From Rivularia sp. MS3 (GTDB lineage: Bacteria; Cyanobacteriota; Cyanobacteriia; Cyanobacteriales; Nostocaceae), in NCBI GenBank assembly GCA_019192545.1, contig JAHCMI010000062.1, positions 1 through 57,200 of the forward strand: a stretch of 57,200 nt of DNA, given 5' to 3'. A program made the translations under genes and the position numbers. Below the pieces are notes generated by a model. The model saw nothing but the letters and a program-made list of their open reading frames with translations. It was not told the DNA's origin and did not search any database. Numbering within the stretch: position 1 is the stretch's first letter; each line of letters opens with the position of its first letter. This document shows, in pieces, positions 45,031 to 53,592 of the stretch.

Positions 45031-46764
45031 AAATCCCAAATCTGCTTTTGCTAATTCTGCTGCTGCAAAAACTTCTTCATCTGGTTTTCCTTCCCAATCT
45101 GGATCGCCAATTTCTTGATAAAAGGCGGTATCGTAGGGACGAGTACGCACTACTACAGGCATGGGGACAGCATGACCTAAAATTAATGCTTGCTGTTTGG
45201 AATCTAATTTCGCTAATACCGATTTCAAGCCACCAGCGCCGGAAACTCCTGTAAAAATTGCGTCGATGTCTTTCTCGTCATTGAGTAAAGCCGTGATACG
45301 GGTACCAACCTGGGACATAACTTCATTATCTATCCCTGAAGGTCTTTGGTCTACTACTAATAAAGTAACGAAATATTTCCGCATTTCACGAGCAATAGTA
45401 CCAAAAATTGTACTTTGGACGATTGCCGAATCGAGGAAACGGTGTGCTTCTTCGATAGTAATCATTAGTTGTAATGGTTTATCGACGGGATTTTTTGTTT
45501 GGAGGAATTTTTCAGCTTTACGAACATATTGCTGGTGAATGCGGCGAGTAATCATGTTTGTCACCAACATGTAGGAAAGCATATCAGATTGAGAACCAAA
45601 TTCTACTACAACATTTTTCCCAGCTTCGAGGGAACGCATAATTTGATTAATATAGTTGTGAGGACAAGCTGCACGCATGTACTTTAAATTGTCCATTCGC
45701 AGTAACTTGCGCTGTAGGGCAGTAATAGAACCTTGATGTCCTCGTTTTTCTTCGCAAAACATCTTGATTTCTTCGTTTGTCATGTTCAACAATTGAACAA
45801 TCCAAGATTTACCGAATTCAGCATACAAAATATTGGCATTATCGATACTGGCATCGGAAAGTCCTAAGTCACGAGAACATAACTTAATATCTTCAACTTC
45901 AATTTGATCGTAACTTAAATAAAGGTCTTGAGCGTGAGGAACTCCTCGGCGTTTTGTAGATTCTGGGTCAAGAGTGTAAACTTCTATTTTGTTGGGAAAT
46001 AACTGTTTTAAGCCTTTGACAGTACTCAGATTTTTACCTTCGGAAACTGCTTCCCAACCATATTCCGAGTGCATATCGAAAATTAAATTTACCGCTGCAT
46101 TCTTACGAATAGTTCCAGCTAAAAGTAAACGAGTTAAAAAAGATTTACCGGTTCCAGATTTACCAAAAACGCCATTACTTCTTTCAACAAACTTATTTAA
46201 ATCGATACAGACAGGTACATCCATATCTAAAGGTTTACCAATGGAAAAATTCTTTCTTTGTGGATCGTCTTCCCAACCAAATACTCGACGAAAATCATCT
46301 TGGGAAGCTTCGTACACCTGACTAAAATGAGTCGGAATTGTTTTAACTGGCATTAATTCCATCGTAGTGCTAGTTTGTGCCTGAAACGATGCCAAACTAG
46401 TATTTACAGCTTCTTTTAACTTTGCAGATTTACCATCTACATTGGAATTATCTTCATTTGATTCGGGGGTAAACATTAACATCGGCGCGAGATTGATGGT
46501 ACCGTAAGTACCGCTTCCTGCCAAAATGTCGCGCATAAAAGTATCTTCCCAACTCGGAGGATAAGCCACAATCCTCGGGTTAGCTATTCCCAAAGCTACA
46601 TCCGTTAGCATACAGAAGAAGCGCGATCGCATACCTTGGACAACCAGAAACTTACCCACTCGCATATCTTCAACTAAAATATCTGGGTGCAACCTAACTT
46701 CTAATCCCCCAGTTAAAGAACCTTGAGTAACCGAACCTAATGGCTGTCTGCTAAGAGAATTCAT
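45028..46764 (-). CDS. HerA-type ATPase / DNA-translocase-like protein
   Basis: 578 residues from ATG 46764 (a TTG three codons upstream is possible). An N-terminal beta-barrel region about 20-95 is typical of HerA/FtsK-like hexameric ATPases. Walker A GKSGTGKS at about 201-208 and Walker B LMITIEEAH near 440 are present, as is a sensor region VTLLVVDQRPSGIDNEVMSQ. HerA proteins pump DNA in repair, usually with NurA nuclease; no NurA gene is visible here. An alternative is a protein- or conjugation-related translocase. Heptamer repeats supply the stop codon. Confidence 0.88.
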   Translation of the reverse strand: MNSLSRQPLGSVTQGSLTGGLEVRLHPDILVEDMRVGKFLVVQGMRSRFFCMLTDVALGIANPRIVAYPPSWEDTFMRDILAGSGTYGTINLAPMLMFTPESNEDNSNVDGKSAKLKEAVNTSLASFQAQTSTTMELMPVKTIPTHFSQVYEASQDDFRRVFGWEDDPQRKNFSIGKPLDMDVPVCIDLNKFVERSNGVFGKSGTGKSFLTRLLLAGTIRKNAAVNLIFDMHSEYGWEAVSEGKNLSTVKGLKQLFPNKIEVYTLDPESTKRRGVPHAQDLYLSYDQIEVEDIKLCSRDLGLSDASIDNANILYAEFGKSWIVQLLNMTNEEIKMFCEEKRGHQGSITALQRKLLRMDNLKYMRAACPHNYINQIMRSLEAGKNVVVEFGSQSDMLSYMLVTNMITRRIHQQYVRKAEKFLQTKNPVDKPLQLMITIEEAHRFLDSAIVQSTIFGTIAREMRKYFVTLLVVDQRPSGIDNEVMSQVGTRITALLNDEKDIDAIFTGVSGAGGLKSVLAKLDSKQQALILGHAVPMPVVVRTRPYDTAFYQEIGDPDWEGKPDEEVFAAAELAKADLGF

Positions 46765-46860
46765 ACAAATCAACGCATAATTTTTTTCTTTGTTCTTTAA
46801 AGAATTTTAATTGCACTGTATTAATAATGCGAACAATTGTACGAACAAATTTTAATAAAG

Positions 46861-46908
46861 TTGGGAATTGAGAATGGGTAATTGGTAATAGGTAATTGGG
46901 AATTAGCT
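46861..46908. repeat. heptamer array (GGTAATT)
   Basis: Degenerate GGTAATT/GGGAATT units. Confidence 0.8.
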
Positions 46909-47140
46909 TGAAATATCTGAATTGATTACCCAAACATGTAAAAGTCAACCGGATAACAATTAATCTTTTTTGAAGACTGCAAAGCTGTAACCTTTAACCG
47001 TTCGCTTCTATCTCAACCTAATTATCAATTGTTGCTAGTTCTTTATTGATTGATAAGTGTGAATTACCCAATTACTCATAAAGGGTAAGGCTAACGCCAC
47101 CTCTCTCGTACTGCGGGAACCCGCCCAACGCAGTGGCTTA

Positions 47141-47172
47141 CCATACCCAATCCCCCATTCCCAATTCCCAAC
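47141..47172. repeat. heptamer array (CCCAATT) before a gene end
   Basis: CCCAATC/CCCATTC/CCAATTC units adjoin the 3' end of the GST gene. Confidence 0.8.
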
Positions 47173-47175
47173 TAC

Positions 47176-47970
47176 TTAATCAATTTGAATAGATGTTGGG
47201 GCACTGGGGCTATTGATTGTAGAACCAATTATAGGTTTGCGGAATTGAACGTAAAGTCTATCGCGCCAGTCAAAGAACGGTTGATAAATCGGATTGTCTG
47301 CTAAACCGGGTACTCCTTTACCTTTAATTGTGTCTGGTAAATCTAAATAATTACCATCTGGAAATTTCAATAAGACAGATAAACCAGCTACTGCAAAATC
47401 AGCCAAACAAGGTTCATCTCCTAATAAATAGGGGCTGCTTTCTAATATTAATGTCAAAGCTTCCAAATCTTGCTCTAAGTCTCTCATTGCCCCTTTTACT
47501 ACATCGGGACTATAACCTACGCCTACACCCAACACTTTTAAGATATCAGCAGGAACTCCTTCTACCAAGGTTTTCAGTACATCTGGTGTGGAGTTAGGTA
47601 ATAAAGATTTACGAAGATACTGGTCTTTACTGATGGCAGAAAATAAAGCTTTTCTACTTTTTGTACCGATAGATTCATCCGCCCATTCTTCCATCATTAA
47701 GCATAATCCCCGAGTTTTGGGGTCTTGAGGAATCAAAGGACGCTCGGGATGCTGTGCATCTATATACTTAGCTATTTCAGTAGAATCAGCTATATACTTG
47801 TTGCCATCTTTAAGTACCGGTACTTGACGTTGCCCTGTTTTTTGGAATAGCTCAACTTGACCGATTCCGGGTGTTACTTCTATTTTGCGATATTCCAGAC
47901 CTTTATAGTCTAGAATCAAACGTACTTTTTCTGAGTATTGAGAAAGTTCAAATTGGTACAACTCTAACAT
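47176..47970 (-). CDS. glutathione S-transferase family protein
   Basis: 264 residues. N-terminal thioredoxin-like domain at 1-80 with FELSQYSEKVRLILDYKGLE and the cis-Pro stretch QRQVPVLKDG, then TEIAKYI. The C-terminal all-alpha domain follows, about 90-250. It is longer than a classic GST (about 200 residues) by an extended C-terminal region with an unusual Pro/Ser tail. Expected role: glutathione-dependent conjugation or reduction in stress; the catalytic residue is uncertain. It stands alone and its ribosome site is weak. Confidence 0.9.
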   Translation of the reverse strand: MLELYQFELSQYSEKVRLILDYKGLEYRKIEVTPGIGQVELFQKTGQRQVPVLKDGNKYIADSTEIAKYIDAQHPERPLIPQDPKTRGLCLMMEEWADESIGTKSRKALFSAISKDQYLRKSLLPNSTPDVLKTLVEGVPADILKVLGVGVGYSPDVVKGAMRDLEQDLEALTLILESSPYLLGDEPCLADFAVAGLSVLLKFPDGNYLDLPDTIKGKGVPGLADNPIYQPFFDWRDRLYVQFRKPIIGSTINSPSAPTSIQID

Positions 47971-48439
47971 GGTTAGTTTATCGGTAATTTGTTGACCTAT
48001 AAATTCTACAACTTTATTTTTGTTAATAATATATTCGAGCTACAGGTGGAAAATTTATTACTTGCGGATTATGTCTGTAGAGCGATAAATTTCTGAATGC
48101 TTCAATACAAGGATTATTGAATTTTGAATATAATAAATTATAACCAGAGAATTAGGTTAAAACGCCCGAGAACGACTGCCTTTAATACAATCTTAGCAGC
48201 AGCAAAGTTAATTATTTCTTAATAACAGTCGCTTGACTACGAGTTTTGGCTTAAAAAGCGCAAATCCTTCTACAGCAGTAGGTACGACTATTATAGTCAA
48301 ATTTATAAGTTGAAAATTATAAATTAATCAGATATTTCCCAAAATAGAGAATAAATATTTGTACTTTTTTTTGATTCGCTCAAAGTCGGCTTCAGTTAAA
48401 GTCAAAAATATTTGCTTATAATATTATTGTGCTACAATC

Positions 48440-48606
48440 AATTACAAAAATACTCTACGTGAATAAAATACGAATTGAGGATGATGGCTGTTAAATTATG
48501 TTTATACCCAGATAAGTAAAGTTAATTGGACAATTTTTGCTTAGAGGCGATATCAACAGTATTGCCATAATAGGATAAAAATCTAACTTTGCGAGTTAGA
48601 TTTTTT
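48440..48606 (+). ncRNA. candidate small RNA or attenuated leader
   Basis: A strong terminator with no protein gene before it on this strand for several hundred bases. A TACAAT -10-like box at 48433-48438 with TTTGCT 16 bases upstream fits a promoter. It includes a 12-codon frame (48481-48519, MMAVKLCLYPDK). Either a free small RNA or the leader of the fasciclin gene 60 bp downstream. Confidence 0.35.
48577..48606 (+). terminator. terminator upstream of the fasciclin gene
   Basis: A 12-bp perfect stem (AAAAATCTAACT with AGTTAGATTTTT), 5-base loop TTGCG, T-run TTTTTT. No gene on the plus strand ends before it. Confidence 0.75.
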
Positions 48607-48668
48607 GCCTAAGAAAATGGTATAAGTTTTTTATGTAAAGTGTGGAATAAAAGCCAGATAAAATCGTT

Positions 48669-49574
48669 ATGAAGGTATACTACAGCAATTTGCTGACTAA
48701 ATTAACTGGCATTGTGGGAGTGACAAGCATCGGTTTACTGATGGGTTTGCCAGTTAAGGCGAACAGCGCGCTTAATCCTAACCCCAGTGTTTTTACAGAA
48801 GCTCCCTACAATCGCTCTCAAGCAGCAACCGTAAGTGCCGATAACACAGATTCATCGGTTATACGGACTTCTAAGAGTAACAAACCGAATAAAACTTTAT
48901 TAGCGCAAAGCGGTGGTGTACTAAATCCCAGACCAAGTATTTTGGATGAATGTCCTTATAACCGTGCGGCTTGTGGAAATAATACGCCTTCAACTTCACC
49001 CGCACCGCTACCACCATCAACAGTACCAGCACCAGTACCAGCACCAGTGCCTGGAACCGTGCCTCCATTACCAGGTACGGAAGTTCCCACTGTACCCCCC
49101 GCAACGATACCGGATTCGGGAACAGAGGAAACACCCCAGCCTTCAGCTGAGACAGAAAGTGAAGATATTATAGGTGTTGCACAGTCAAATCCTTCCTTTA
49201 CAATGCTCACCAAAGCTTTGGAAGCAGCAGGATTGGTAGATACTCTCAAAGGAGATGGCCCGTTTACGGTGTTTGCTCCTAGCGATGCAGCATTTGCGAA
49301 GTTACCGCAAGATGCCGTACAAGATTTATTAAAGCCAGAAAATAAAGAGGTACTGGTAAAAATTCTCACTTATCACGTAGTACCGGGGCAAGTGCTTTCC
49401 ACTGATTTAAAATCTGGCGAAGTTAAAAGTGTCGAAGGCGGACCAATTAGCGTTAAAGTTGACCCAGCAACTGGCGTACAGGTAAACGATGCTACCGTAG
49501 TTCAGCCTGACGTTAAAGCTAGCAACGGTGTAATTCACGTCATCGACAACGTTATTTTGCCTCCTGATTTGTAA
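48669..49574 (+). CDS. secreted fasciclin (FAS1) domain protein
   Basis: 301 residues. Signal peptide near residues 1-32 (LLMGLPVKANS). Two copies of a short motif follow, LNPNPSVFTEAPYNR and LNPRPSILDECPYNR, about 50 residues apart. A Pro/Ala/Thr-rich linker covers residues about 112-160. The FAS1 domain is at about 168-298: SFTMLTKALEAAGLVDTLKG, FTVFAPSDAAFAKLP, LVKILTYHVVPGQV and a C-terminal GVIHVIDNVILP. FAS1 proteins mediate cell adhesion or matrix contact; in cyanobacteria they are exported. Its upstream region includes a terminator, so expression may be attenuated. Confidence 0.9.
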   Translation: MKVYYSNLLTKLTGIVGVTSIGLLMGLPVKANSALNPNPSVFTEAPYNRSQAATVSADNTDSSVIRTSKSNKPNKTLLAQSGGVLNPRPSILDECPYNRAACGNNTPSTSPAPLPPSTVPAPVPAPVPGTVPPLPGTEVPTVPPATIPDSGTEETPQPSAETESEDIIGVAQSNPSFTMLTKALEAAGLVDTLKGDGPFTVFAPSDAAFAKLPQDAVQDLLKPENKEVLVKILTYHVVPGQVLSTDLKSGEVKSVEGGPISVKVDPATGVQVNDATVVQPDVKASNGVIHVIDNVILPPDL

Positions 49575-49576
49575 AA

Positions 49577-49663
49577 AGTTGGTAATTGGTAGTTGGTAAT
49601 TGGTGAGTGGGGACAAAGTTAAAATCTTTAACCTATTACCTATTACCCATTACCTATTTCCTC
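49577..49663. repeat. two inverted heptamer arrays in a convergent gap
   Basis: GGTAATT/GGTAGTT units after the fasciclin stop face TTACCTA/TTACCCA units before the ligase stop, so the gap can fold back on itself. Confidence 0.8.
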
Positions 49664-51200
49664 AATTGCGCGTATAGCGATGCTTTACGCCTTGAGGAAA
49701 ATAATTTGGTTCTCCCATTGGTAATAGTTGCACTTGCGGTGTTTGATAGTCTGGGGGTACGTAATTTGCAAATTCGCTGTTGAGTCTTTTGAGTTGAGTT
49801 AAAATTGAATCCGTTACAGCTTGTTTTTTCTCTTCACTTGCTTTAATTTCAGGTGCTAATTCTACAGCAATAAACAAGAAACGATTTTTATCGGCATCTT
49901 CTTGTATTTGCATTACAAATTTGCCTGTTACCCAATCTCTGATTACAGCTTGCTCTAAACCAACTTTGATATTTTCTGGATAGATATTTGCTCCAAAGTA
50001 GGAAATTGTGAAATTCGAGCGTCCGAAAACGAAAACGAAAGGTAGATTACGATTTCCTCTGTTATTTGATAGCGCTTCTACAGGATTAAATCCATATTCA
50101 GATAAAAACTCCATCATGGCATCATAAGTAATTATTCCGCCGTTATCTAAAATGTTGTAGCGTATCAAGGGAATGCCATTATCTCCAGAAAACAGCAGCG
50201 TACCTCTGGAAATGCCTTGAGGATCGGAATTAGAATCATTTGGAATTACTTCAAAAAACCGATTCAGGGGGTCATACTGAACTAAAGTTGGTAAACGGGA
50301 TTCTCCAAATAAATTGCGTGCAGCTTCAGGATTTTGTGCCAAAAATTGGCGGATACGAATACTTAAAGGTGTTTCATTGCCTAAAACCCCAGCATCAGCA
50401 GTGCCGTATAAAGATGCAAAATCGTAACATGGGTTTTGGGAGCCAACTCTTTCCCCGACTAAATTCCGCCATTCTTCACTAAATACTTCTCCAGCCATAA
50501 CAAATTTGAGCTTACGGGGTTTCAATTCCATACCCTTCGCAATCGCCGTATCAATTACATCTTTGAGAAAAGGCGGATATCCTAATAAAACAGTTTGCTC
50601 AAAATTTGGACTTAATTCTTCTACTACTCGTAAAATTTCAGCTTTATTTGTTCCCGGAGAGATTACAGTTACCGGATAACCTTTGCTAGCAAGATAGCGA
50701 CAGCAATTATAAGTAAACATTCCCCCTACCCAAGTTCCTAATGCAAAGCAGACTACAGCTAAAGTTGGTTTATCATCCGCAAAGAAACTATCGTAAAATA
50801 TTTGCTCGAATCGAGTCGCGATCGCCAACTCATCCGTAAAGAAGCGCAACCAGAAGGTAGGTTTACCTGTAGAGCCAGATGAAGCCGCTATGGTATCGCA
50901 GCTTGCGATTTTTCCTTGACGGCAAAAATCCGCTAAAGGATAACATCTGAGATAATTATCTTTGGTAAGTGGTGGTAATTTTTGAAAATCATCAAAAGTT
51001 TGAATTTTCTGGGGATTAATTTGCTGTTGCGTCAGAAAATCTTTATATGCCGGTACATTTGCAGCCACATCCTGGAATAAACTGATAATTTCACTAGCAG
51101 GGTTTTTATTAACATGCTCTTGTAATACATTTTCCAGAGGAGTATTTAAAAAGTTCTCAAACCCCTTAATTGCACGTTGAATTTGCTGTTGGTAGTTCAT
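49662..51200 (-). CDS. phenylacetate-CoA ligase-like AMP-binding enzyme
   Basis: 512 residues. Adenylate-forming family with the P-loop-like motif SSGSTGKPTFWLR at about 107-119, YGTADAGVLGNE in the middle and GRSNFTISYFGANIYPENIK near the C-terminal domain switch. Members activate an aryl or fatty acid as an acyl-AMP and pass it to CoA or a carrier. Closest in design to PaaK-type ligases. No acyl-carrier or CoA-pathway gene adjoins it, so the substrate is unknown. The ATG start is reasonable; its 3' end lies beside heptamer repeats. Confidence 0.85.
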   Translation of the reverse strand: MNYQQQIQRAIKGFENFLNTPLENVLQEHVNKNPASEIISLFQDVAANVPAYKDFLTQQQINPQKIQTFDDFQKLPPLTKDNYLRCYPLADFCRQGKIASCDTIAASSGSTGKPTFWLRFFTDELAIATRFEQIFYDSFFADDKPTLAVVCFALGTWVGGMFTYNCCRYLASKGYPVTVISPGTNKAEILRVVEELSPNFEQTVLLGYPPFLKDVIDTAIAKGMELKPRKLKFVMAGEVFSEEWRNLVGERVGSQNPCYDFASLYGTADAGVLGNETPLSIRIRQFLAQNPEAARNLFGESRLPTLVQYDPLNRFFEVIPNDSNSDPQGISRGTLLFSGDNGIPLIRYNILDNGGIITYDAMMEFLSEYGFNPVEALSNNRGNRNLPFVFVFGRSNFTISYFGANIYPENIKVGLEQAVIRDWVTGKFVMQIQEDADKNRFLFIAVELAPEIKASEEKKQAVTDSILTQLKRLNSEFANYVPPDYQTPQVQLLPMGEPNYFPQGVKHRYTRN

Positions 51201-51248
51201 AACGCTTGTTGAAGTCGAAAAAACGGATTATTATGACCAGTTATTGGA

Positions 51249-51384
51249 TGGGTAATTGGTAATTGGGAATAGGTATTGGAAAAGAATAATTAGTAATTTT
51301 CTACTTGCTACTCCTAACTCCTAACTCCTAACTCCTAACTCCTAACTAATTCCCATGCCCCATGCCCTATGCCCTATGCCCATT
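51249..51384. repeat. heptamer arrays before the first zinc-ribbon kinase
   Basis: GGTAATT, then ACTCCTA repeated five times, then CCCATGC/CCTATGC units. Three heptamer types placed in a row. Confidence 0.9.
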
Positions 51385-51463
51385 ATTAATTCTTAGAAAT
51401 TATACGTAAATTCTGTTCGCTATCTTGTAGTTATTAGCAAAAACCCTTTAAATTTTGGGCATT

Positions 51464-53173
51464 ATGCAGGTTTATTGCACTCGAAACCACGTTAACTCTT
51501 CAAATAACCGCTTTTGTACTATATGTGGCGAACCTTTGCCTCTTCCTTCTGAAGAGGTTATTATCGACCGCTATAAAATTGTACGTCAACTTGGTCAAGG
51601 AGGTTTCGGACGTACTTATTTAGCGGAAGATATGCACAATTCTAATCAAAAGTGCGTACTCAAAGAGTTTGCACCCCAAGTAGAAGCAGATAAAGATTTA
51701 ATTAAAGCCAAGGAATTATTTGAAAGAGAAGCCAACGTGCTTAAACAGCTTCAGCATCCACAAATTCCCCGCTTGCATTGTTCGCTACAGGTAAAGTTAC
51801 GCAACAAAGATTTTTTCTTTTTGATTCAAGATTATGTTGAAGGTGAGAACTATCAGGATTTATTAGAAAAGCGTGTTAATGAAAGACGATGTTTTAGCGA
51901 ACAAGAAGTATTTCATTTATTAACGAAAATTTTACCAGTATTAAGCTACATCCATTCCAAAGATGTTGTTCATCGCGATATTTCTCCAGATAATTTAATT
52001 TTACGTACATCTGATAATCTGCCAGTTTTAATTGATTTTGGCGGTGTTAAACAATTACCGGCTTCTCAAGGATTGTGGTTTACCCAACTTCCGGCAAATC
52101 GTACTTTATTAGGTAAAAAAGGTTACGCTCCCGAAGAACAGTTGCGTCAAGGCAAAGCCTTTCACAGCAGCGATTTATATTCTTTGGGAGTATCGGCTTT
52201 GGTGTTACTTACCGGGCAGGAGCCCCAGAAACTTTACGACAGCTATCAAGGTACATGGCGTTGGGGAGAAAGTATAAAAATTAGCGGTAATTTTGAAGCA
52301 GTATTAAAGAAGATGGTTGCTCATAAACCCAACGATAGATACCAAAGTGCCGAGCAGGTATTAAAAGATTTACAGTCTACTACCCCTGTTTCGTCTCCTG
52401 CTAAAACCGTAAATCCTAATATAAGTAAAATTCATACGGCTGTAGTAGCTCCTGGGCGCAAAGGTGCTGGTGCAGTTGCAACTCAATTTCACAACAAGAC
52501 TCAAGCTTTTGCTCAAGCAATTCACTTGCCTATTTGGCTACGTCCTTTTTTCGTGAGTTTGGTAAGTACTAGCGTTGTTGTTTTGGTTTTCGCTGGTACT
52601 TGGGCCTTGATTAGTGGAGTTATCAACGCGGTGACTTCCTTTTCTTTGCCAGAGCTTCCCAAAGTTGAATTACCTAGTTTGCCTGGTAACGATAATAATT
52701 CTGAAGGGGGATTAAGCCGTGAAGAAACAAATAATATTAGTAAAATTTTCAGTCAGCGTCAGCGGTTGAACATTTCGGAATCGTTTTTTAATAGCACAGT
52801 TAATGAAATTTTTTATACTCAAAATTCCCAAGCTCGCGGTCGAACTTTAACTGGAAGCCGAGAAGACGAAGCTTTAAGGAAGAAGTGGTACGATATTGCC
52901 CAAGAATTGCTCGACAAATTAGATCAAGATGATCTGAGTCAGCAAAGTAGAGAAAGATTAGGCAGCTATAGCGGCCGAGATTATGCAAATTGGGAGCGAC
53001 AGATAGAGGCGGGAGAGTTAGGTAATTATACGATTAAAGATTTAAATAGAGATACCAATCGTAAATTTGACAAATTGTTTCCTGGCAAACGACAAGGGAA
53101 CCTCAAGCAACAAACTTTTGGTCAAATTTGGTATGCATTAGCTTCGGAGGAAGTTAGCAAACGAGTAAACTAA
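51464..53173 (+). CDS. zinc-ribbon serine/threonine protein kinase, membrane-anchored (copy 1)
   Basis: 569 residues from ATG 51464; a TTG three codons earlier is less likely. Residues 5-21 are a small zinc site C-x3-H-x8-C-x2-C (Cys5, His9, Cys18, Cys21). The kinase domain about 36-305 has GQGGFGRT, Lys67, HRD Asp172 (HRDISPDNL) and DFG Asp191. A membrane segment spans about 361-385. The C-terminal 130 residues (RGRTLTGSREDEALRKKW and on) form an extracytoplasmic domain shared with the next kinase. Heptamer arrays precede it. The role is likely transmembrane signalling; ligand unknown. Confidence 0.93.
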   Translation: MQVYCTRNHVNSSNNRFCTICGEPLPLPSEEVIIDRYKIVRQLGQGGFGRTYLAEDMHNSNQKCVLKEFAPQVEADKDLIKAKELFEREANVLKQLQHPQIPRLHCSLQVKLRNKDFFFLIQDYVEGENYQDLLEKRVNERRCFSEQEVFHLLTKILPVLSYIHSKDVVHRDISPDNLILRTSDNLPVLIDFGGVKQLPASQGLWFTQLPANRTLLGKKGYAPEEQLRQGKAFHSSDLYSLGVSALVLLTGQEPQKLYDSYQGTWRWGESIKISGNFEAVLKKMVAHKPNDRYQSAEQVLKDLQSTTPVSSPAKTVNPNISKIHTAVVAPGRKGAGAVATQFHNKTQAFAQAIHLPIWLRPFFVSLVSTSVVVLVFAGTWALISGVINAVTSFSLPELPKVELPSLPGNDNNSEGGLSREETNNISKIFSQRQRLNISESFFNSTVNEIFYTQNSQARGRTLTGSREDEALRKKWYDIAQELLDKLDQDDLSQQSRERLGSYSGRDYANWERQIEAGELGNYTIKDLNRDTNRKFDKLFPGKRQGNLKQQTFGQIWYALASEEVSKRVN

Positions 53174-53592
53174 TTGTCAGTTACCAGTTACCAGTTTTAT
53201 TTTCGTCAATCAATTGTAATAACAATTTATGATTTTAACCGAGCAGGTTAAACGAAATTTTATGGCTGCGACTGTAGTTTTATGTATAAAGCTAAGAGTT
53301 TAAACTGTGCCATTTTATTTCCTAATCAGTAAGTCTTAAACTAATCTTCAAAACTAACTTAATTATTGAATAGTATATTTGTTTATACCATGCATAAATT
53401 ATTCTAAAAGATAAAAAGAATTGATATTCCCGATTGTGGTTGCAAATTCTTTGTCTTTCTTCTTATCTGGGGAAATTTTCGTTCCCCGCCTTTAAGCTAA
53501 AGTTCTCTCAAGAGGATTAAGGTTTGATTGCTATAAATTTTTGCTTTTAACTCATAACTTCTAACTTATAACTCTTAACTTAATACCCTCCC
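53174..53592. other. spacer between the tandem kinases
   Basis: 419 bp with short TCAGTTACCAGTTACCAG and CTTAACT heptamer-like units. The gap is long enough for a separate promoter. No gene seen. Confidence 0.55.

Larger units (their letters stand above)
46765..47175. other. intergenic region with heptamer arrays
   Basis: 411 bp. Two heptamer arrays (46861-46908 and 47141-47172) and a repeat-like stretch GCCACCTCTCTCGTACTGCG (47095-47114). No gene seen. Confidence 0.6.
47971..48668. other. divergent region upstream of the fasciclin gene
   Basis: 698 bp. Holds a candidate small RNA or leader ending in a terminator (48577-48606). Otherwise AT-rich without a clear gene. Confidence 0.55.

Noticed and set aside
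48871-49369. Overlapping frames in both strands across the fasciclin linker
   Set aside because: They come from the Pro/Thr/Val-rich low-complexity linker of the real gene.
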